DNA of 64,000 nucleotides. Source: Nemertoderma westbladi (lineage: Eukaryota; Xenacoelomorpha; Nemertodermatida; Nemertodermatidae). A program made the translations under genes and the position numbers. Shown piece after piece: positions 60,001 through 64,000 of the stretch (positions are counted from its first letter, which is position 1; every line of letters begins with the position of its first letter). The stretch lies in contig JAUCBJ010007849.1 of assembly GCA_032718475.1 (NCBI GenBank), positions 1 to 64,000 on the forward strand, given 5' to 3'. The notes beneath the pieces were generated by a model. That model saw nothing but the letters and a program-made list of their open reading frames with translations. It searched no databases and was not told the DNA's origin.

Positions 60001-60666
60001 TTAAAATTTTGGGTGAGGATTCTGAAGCTCCCTGAGAAACGCCTGACAAAACAGATATATTACACACTGCTTAAGGACATGCATACGCAAACATCGAGTA
60101 AAAGGGGTGCGACAAACTGGGTAGTACAAATACGTAACTTAATCAACAATATTGGATTGAGCTCTTTTTGGACGGAACAAAATGTACACAATGAAAAAAC
60201 CTTCCTTGCCAGCGCCAAGAGGAGGCTTCATGATCAGTTCATCCAGGGATGGTGGGCTGATTGCGAAGCGTCTTCTAAGGGAGCCCTATATATAAAATAT
60301 AACTTTCGAGTTGAGGGTTACTTAAACATTTTGACTGACCACCCCAAACTGAAAGTAGCCTTGGCACGCCTACGTTGTTCTTCACATAATTTACGTGTGG
60401 AAGAAGGCAGATGGCGGAAAGAAAACCCATTGGAAAGATTATGTGTTTTTTGCACACTAAATGCAATAGAGGACGAAATGCATTTCATCCTGATCTGCCC
60501 AGCTTATGCGGAACTACGATTGCAATTAATACCCGAAACTTTTTGGCGAGACCCAACGAAACAAAATTACCGCCAATTGTTGTCAACGAACTCCAAATCA
60601 GCCCTTGTAAATCTGAGCCTGTTCATTTATAAGGCGATGAAAATCAGAAATGAAACTAACAAATAA
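57073..60666 (+). CDS. LINE ORF2: AP endonuclease and reverse transcriptase
   Basis: 1197 codons without a stop. The frame opens at a GTG overlapping the ORF1 TGA. The first ATG is at 57124 (residue 18), so the start is either there or by coupled reinitiation. The endonuclease has VGSLNVEGI, TETW with Glu56, DFNAR (174-178), STIDYIL (274-280) and SPHV with His303. The RT has KKRKSPGIDN (561-570), DFSKAFD (697-703), GVRQGD (753-758), catalytic YADD (796-799) and YLYLGVTFS. The C-terminus carries a C-x2-C-x9-H-x4-C zinc-binding motif (C1124, C1127, H1137, C1142), seen in several APE-type clades. It nicks target DNA and reverse-transcribes the element RNA there. Jockey/CR1-like is my best placement, but the clade is not settled. 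Confidence 0.92.
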   Translation: MTSTTSGGNLNSRPINYMPISSLKVGSLNVEGIVNKLPDLEFQEVLNNYDIFVCTETWLSPENSLIADIAGFNYFAVTRLNKNPKARRFSGGINVYYKKQLEGHITVLERNEDIIFLNICGTIVNSPIDILFCAIYIPPEGSTSHCGDPASLYDLLENGIAKFGSSRETIIAGDFNARTAELNDFICDEYSDRPNDLNELLPPDYVFDDDNGDWEGSVNKIRRNQDEVKNNHGKLLLNLCKNARVRILNGRAGRDDGVGKFTFFAPGERRTRASTIDYILAGCGLLSHCSNFYVGDPNLFSPHVIVTAEFYWPVEIETQVDTNIDKTTKCGEQNSRFKWKEKFSDKFKKELSSEVVQTKLDNIADKLCTGLNTPADIDNATEEIVDCIRQVAGRYFKVREGGSPGDKCNVSYPWYNDECADKRFIFRREFNAWKNSPTHSTFNRLATSRSQYCKCIRQAKARYDREQSQTLERTRVVNSQQFWAMLKNSTGTGSRTREGGPTLDSFSKYYETLLSNNNNFVDVGISPPETVNVDECQGMFENDISVALTECELENAIDRLKKRKSPGIDNILNEFLIEGKDFLIPILTVLFNAILASGKFPTEWAIAIISPIYKKKGTFSDPDNYRGISLISCIAKLFTSIVNSRLSFWADCMEVLSEAQAGFRYGYSTIDHIFLLNGLVEHFTRNQVGKLYAAFIDFSKAFDSVNRDALWIKLASIGFSGKLFDVIKSMYSCVKSCVRSNGEVSDCFPCLSGVRQGDCLSPFLFAMFMNDLEAELAKDGFEGITIGYLHLFLILYADDIVLLASSPSDLQHCLDTLGDYCDYWGLRVNLAKSNVMVFRKGGQLARLERWSYKGVAMETVSHYLYLGVTFSCMGSFTEAQRVLAEKANKALFSLNKYLFTFPCITFDLRYKLFNSLILPILHYGCPVWGDIAGPDVEKVHLKFLKRGLGVKTTTPNFMVYGETGTVPLRLHRQFAMLKFWVRILKLPEKRLTKQIYYTLLKDMHTQTSSKRGATNWVVQIRNLINNIGLSSFWTEQNVHNEKTFLASAKRRLHDQFIQGWWADCEASSKGALYIKYNFRVEGYLNILTDHPKLKVALARLRCSSHNLRVEEGRWRKENPLERLCVFCTLNAIEDEMHFILICPAYAELRLQLIPETFWRDPTKQNYRQLLSTNSKSALVNLSLFIYKAMKIRNETNK

Positions 60667-61033
60667 TTATTTATATTTTCTAACAATATTAATATTTCAT
60701 CTATTAACTTAAATTGTTGTGTGTTTCATTTTCATTGTTGATTTATGCATTGGGGTCACGGCGCTAAGTAGAAATATAATATATCTATTATACTTTGAAG
60801 TATACGAACACGACTATTAATGATAAAATAGAATATTGTTTCCTTATACGGTGTAACTCAGATTATAGATAGGATAATTTCGCTATTCTGTCCTACCTTC
60901 TAAGAAATTGTTATTTATAATAGTTCAGCTGGTGTACTGATTGATCAATTTATATTACATGGTGTCTACCGGTAAAGTGCAACAATTACATTAATTTGTA
61001 TGTTGAAATAATAAATAAATAATAAAAAAAAAA
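60667..61033 (+). other. LINE 3' UTR and A-tail
   Basis: About 370 bp of AT-rich sequence after the ORF2 stop, ending with AATAAATAAATAATA followed by a run of As. It contains one CTACCGGTAA word at about 60966. No further ORF. Confidence 0.8.
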
Positions 61034-64000
61034 AAATATTATCTATACAATTACTTTCACTTTCCACAGGTTGCTCCTATAACCTCAATATTATCTATAC
61101 AATTACTTTCACTTTCCACGAATTGCTCCTATAGACTCAATATTCTCTATACAATTACTTTCACTTTCCACGAATTGCTCCTATAGACTCAATATTCTCT
61201 ATACAATTACTTTCACTTTCCACAGGTTGCTCCTATAGACTCAATATTCTCTAAACAATTACTTTCAATTTCCACAGGTTGCTCCTATAGACTCAATATT
61301 CTCTATACAATTACTTTCACTTTCCACGAATTGCTCCTATAGACTCAATATTCTCTATACAATTACTTTCACTTTCCACAGGTTGCTCCTATAGACTCAA
61401 TATTCTCTAAACAATTACTTTCAATTTCCACAGGTTGCTCCTATAGACTCAATATTCTCTATACAATTACTTTCACTTTCCACGAATTGCTCCTATAGAC
61501 TCAATATTCTCTATACAATTACTTTCACTTTCCACAGGTTGCTCCTATAGACTCAATATTCTCTAAACAATTACTTTCAATTTCCACAGGTTGCTCCTAT
61601 AGACTCAATATTCTCTATACAATTACTTTCACTTTCCACGAATTGCTCCTATAGACTCAATATTCTCTATACAATTACTTTCACTTTCCACAGGTTGCTC
61701 CTATAGTCTCAATATTCTCTATACAATTACTTTCACTTTCCACAGGTTGCTTTTATAGTCTCAATATTCTCTATACAATTACTTTCACTTTCCACAGGTT
61801 GCTCCTATAACCTCAATATTATCTATACAATTACTTTCACTTTCCACGAATTGCTCCTATAGACTCAATATTATCTATACAATTACTTTCACTTTCCACG
61901 AATTGCTCCTATAGACTCAATATTCTCTATACAATTACTTTCACTTTCCACAGGTTGCTCCTATAGTCTCAATATTCTCTATAAAATTACTTTCACTTTC
62001 CACAGGTTGCTCCTATAGTCTCAATATTCTCTATAAAATTACTTTCACTTTTCACAGGTTGCTTTTATAGTCTCAATATTCTCTATACAATTACTTTCAC
62101 TTTCCACAGGTTGCTCCTATAACCTCAATATTATCTATACAATTACTTTCACTTTCCACAGGTTGCTCCTATAACCTCAATATTATCTATACAATTACTT
62201 TCACTTTCCACGAATTGCTCCTATAGACTCAATATTCTCTATACAATTACTTTCACTTTCCACAGGTTGCTCCTATAGACTCAATATTCTCTAAACAATT
62301 ACTTTCAATTTCCACAGGTTGCTCCTATAGACTCAATATTCTCTATACAATTACTTTCACTTTCCACGAATTGCTCCTATAGACTCAATATTCTCTATAC
62401 AATTACTTTCACTTTCCACAGGTTGCTCCTATAGACTCAATATTCTCTAAACAGTTACTTTCAATTTCCACAGGTTGCTCCTATAGACTCAATATTCTCT
62501 ATACAATTACTTTCACTTTCCACGAATTGCTCCTATAGACTCAATATTCTCTATACAATTACTTTCACTTTCCACGAATTGCTCCTATAGACTCAATATT
62601 CTCTATACAATTACTTTCACTTTCCACAGGTTGCTCCTATAGACTCAATATTCTCTAAACAATTACTTTCAATTTCCACAGGTTGCTCCTATAGACTCAA
62701 TATTCTCTATACAATTACTTTCACTTTCCACGAATTGCTCCTATAGACTCAATATTCTCTATACAATTACTTTCACTTTCCACAGGTTGCTCCTATAGTC
62801 TCAATATTCTCTATAAAATTACTTTCACTTTCCACAGGTTGCTTTTATAGTCTCAATATTCTCTATACAATTACTTTCACTTTCCACAAGTGGCTCCTAT
62901 AGTCTCAATATTCTCTATACAATTACTTTCACTTTCCACAGGTTGCTCCTATAACCTCAATATTATCTATACAATTACTTTCACTTTCCACGAATTGCTC
63001 CTATAGACTCAATATTCTCTATACAATTACTTTCACTTTCCACAGGTTGCTCCTATAGTCTCAATATTCTCTATAAAATTACTTTCACTTTCCACAGGTT
63101 GCTCCTATAGTCTCAATATTCTCTATAAAATTACTTTCACTTTTCACAGGTTGCTTTTATAGTCTCAATATTCTCTATACAATTACTTTCACTTTCCACA
63201 GGTTGCTCCTATAACCTCAATATTATCTATACAATTACTTTCACTTTCCACAGGTTGCTCCTATAACCTCAATATTATCTATACAATTACTTTCACTTTC
63301 CACGAATTGCTCCTATAGACTCAATATTCTCTATACAATTACTTTCACTTTCCACAGGTTGCTCCTATAGTCTCAATATTCTCTATAAAATTACTTTCAC
63401 TTTTCACAGGTTGCTTTTATAGTCTCAATATTCTCTATACAATTACTTTCACTTTCCACAGGTTGCTCCTATAGTCTCAATATTATCTATACAATTACTG
63501 GTACTTTCACTTTCCACAGGTTGCTCCTATAACCTCAATATTATCTATACAATTACTTTCACTTTCCACAGGTTGCTCCTATAACCTCAATATTATCTAT
63601 ACAATTACTTTCACTTTCCACGAATTGCTCCTATAGACTCAATATTCTCTATACAATTACTTTCACTTTCCACAGGTTGCTCCTATAGTCTCAATATTCT
63701 CTATAAAATTACTTTCACTTTCCACAGGTTGCTTTTATAGTCTCAATATTCTCTATACAATTACTTTCACTTTCCACAAGTGGCTCCTATAGTCTCAATA
63801 TTCTCTATACAATTACTTTCACTTTCCACAAGTGGCTCCTATAGTCTCAATATTCTCTATACAATTACTCTCACTTTCCACAAGTGGCTCCTATAGTCTC
63901 AATATTCTCTATACAATTACTTTCACTTTCCACAAGTGGCTCCTATAGTCTCAATATTCTCTATACAATTACTTTCACTTTCCACAAGTGGCTCCTATAG
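61034..64000 (+). repeat. 52-bp tandem array (right block), continues beyond window
   Basis: It resumes the same 52-bp repeat mid-unit after the LINE, about 57 units, and runs off the window end. It is rich in the CACGAATTG, TATAGAC and TATAACC variants, and in CACAAGTGG at the far end, in the same order as 53.5-55.1 kb. One unit has an extra GGTACTTTCACT-type insertion near 63499. Confidence 0.97.

Larger units (their letters stand above)
56594..61033 (+). mobile_element. 5'-truncated non-LTR retrotransposon (LINE) inserted in the array
   Basis: It interrupts a 52-bp unit after CTCAATATT and ends in an A-rich tail, with the unit resuming as TATTATCTATAC. The paralogous empty array site near 53518 reads GACTCAATATTATCTATAC, so the target duplication is at most AATATT, with the As ambiguous against the tail. 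Content: end of ORF1 (56594-57076), complete ORF2 (to 60666), about 370 bp of 3' UTR with TAAATAAATAAT before the A-run. It is truncated within ORF1, the usual outcome of target-primed reverse transcription. The uninterrupted ORF2 points to a young copy. Confidence 0.9.
28141..64000 (+). other. SLC12A9: SLC12A9-like intron 2, longer than 35.8 kb
   Basis: Begins at the GTATAA donor after exon 2 and does not demonstrably end in the window. Contents: AT-rich unique sequence (28141-29025), a C/T-rich microsatellite, a probable SINE, unique sequence to 29539, then a 52-bp tandem array with one LINE insertion. Because each array unit holds a plausible acceptor, the true 3' end of the intron could in principle be at any unit, but a continuing exon is not present here. 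Confidence 0.7.

Noticed and set aside
29540-64000. CRISPR array
   Set aside because: The repeat is directly tandem with a 52-bp period and has no unique spacers. The flanks are eukaryotic introns and there are no cas genes.

Overview
The window is invertebrate animal genomic DNA. It has spliced host genes with GT-AG introns, AT-rich spacers and many retroelements, including a Penelope-like element, a BEL/Pao LTR element, two non-LTR LINEs and probably a tRNA-derived SINE. The phylum cannot be decided from the sequence. Host genes are on the + strand: the last coding exon of an adenylate kinase 7 gene (193-1161), a two-exon gene for a 72-residue secreted peptide (3445-4034), and the first two coding exons of an SLC12A9-like cation-chloride cotransporter (25418-26480 and 27902-28140).

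5.7-23.7 kb is a three-level nest. A decayed Penelope-like element (5733-5905 and 22745-23250) was split by an LTR insertion, now a solo LTR (5906-6888 and 22528-22744, 5-bp target duplication AAGTC). That solo LTR was later split by a 15.6-kb BEL/Pao element of the same LTR family, lying on the minus strand (6889-22527, target duplication GATGT). Its two LTRs (1181 and 1177 bp) differ by three substitutions and one 4-bp indel, so it is young. From 5' to 3' it has a 2-kb leader, gag-protease, an in-frame TGA, RT-RNaseH-integrase, a 1.6-kb noncoding stretch, and an unrecognised third ORF region with a CCHC zinc knuckle. A LINE remnant (about 23283-23735) abuts the Penelope fragment.

28.1 kb to the end is one intron of the SLC12A9-like gene, more than 35.8 kb in this window. 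From 29540 it is almost entirely a 52-bp tandem repeat of roughly 575 units. The array is interrupted once, at 56594-61033, by a 5'-truncated LINE with an intact ORF2, and it runs off the window end.

The main observation is that each 52-bp unit looks like a copy of the gene's own next intron-exon boundary. It has a pyrimidine-rich tract ending CCACAG, then a stretch that reads VAPIVSIF in exactly the phase exon 2 leaves open. That matches the residues SLC12 transporters carry after the GELNE end of exon 2. The gene therefore appears to have amplified its own 3' splice site several-hundred-fold. The array has higher-order structure (312/364-bp cassettes, a 2.7-kb tandem duplication, blocks repeated at 8.75 kb and 3.07 kb offsets). 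One of these blocks preserves the empty target site of the LINE.
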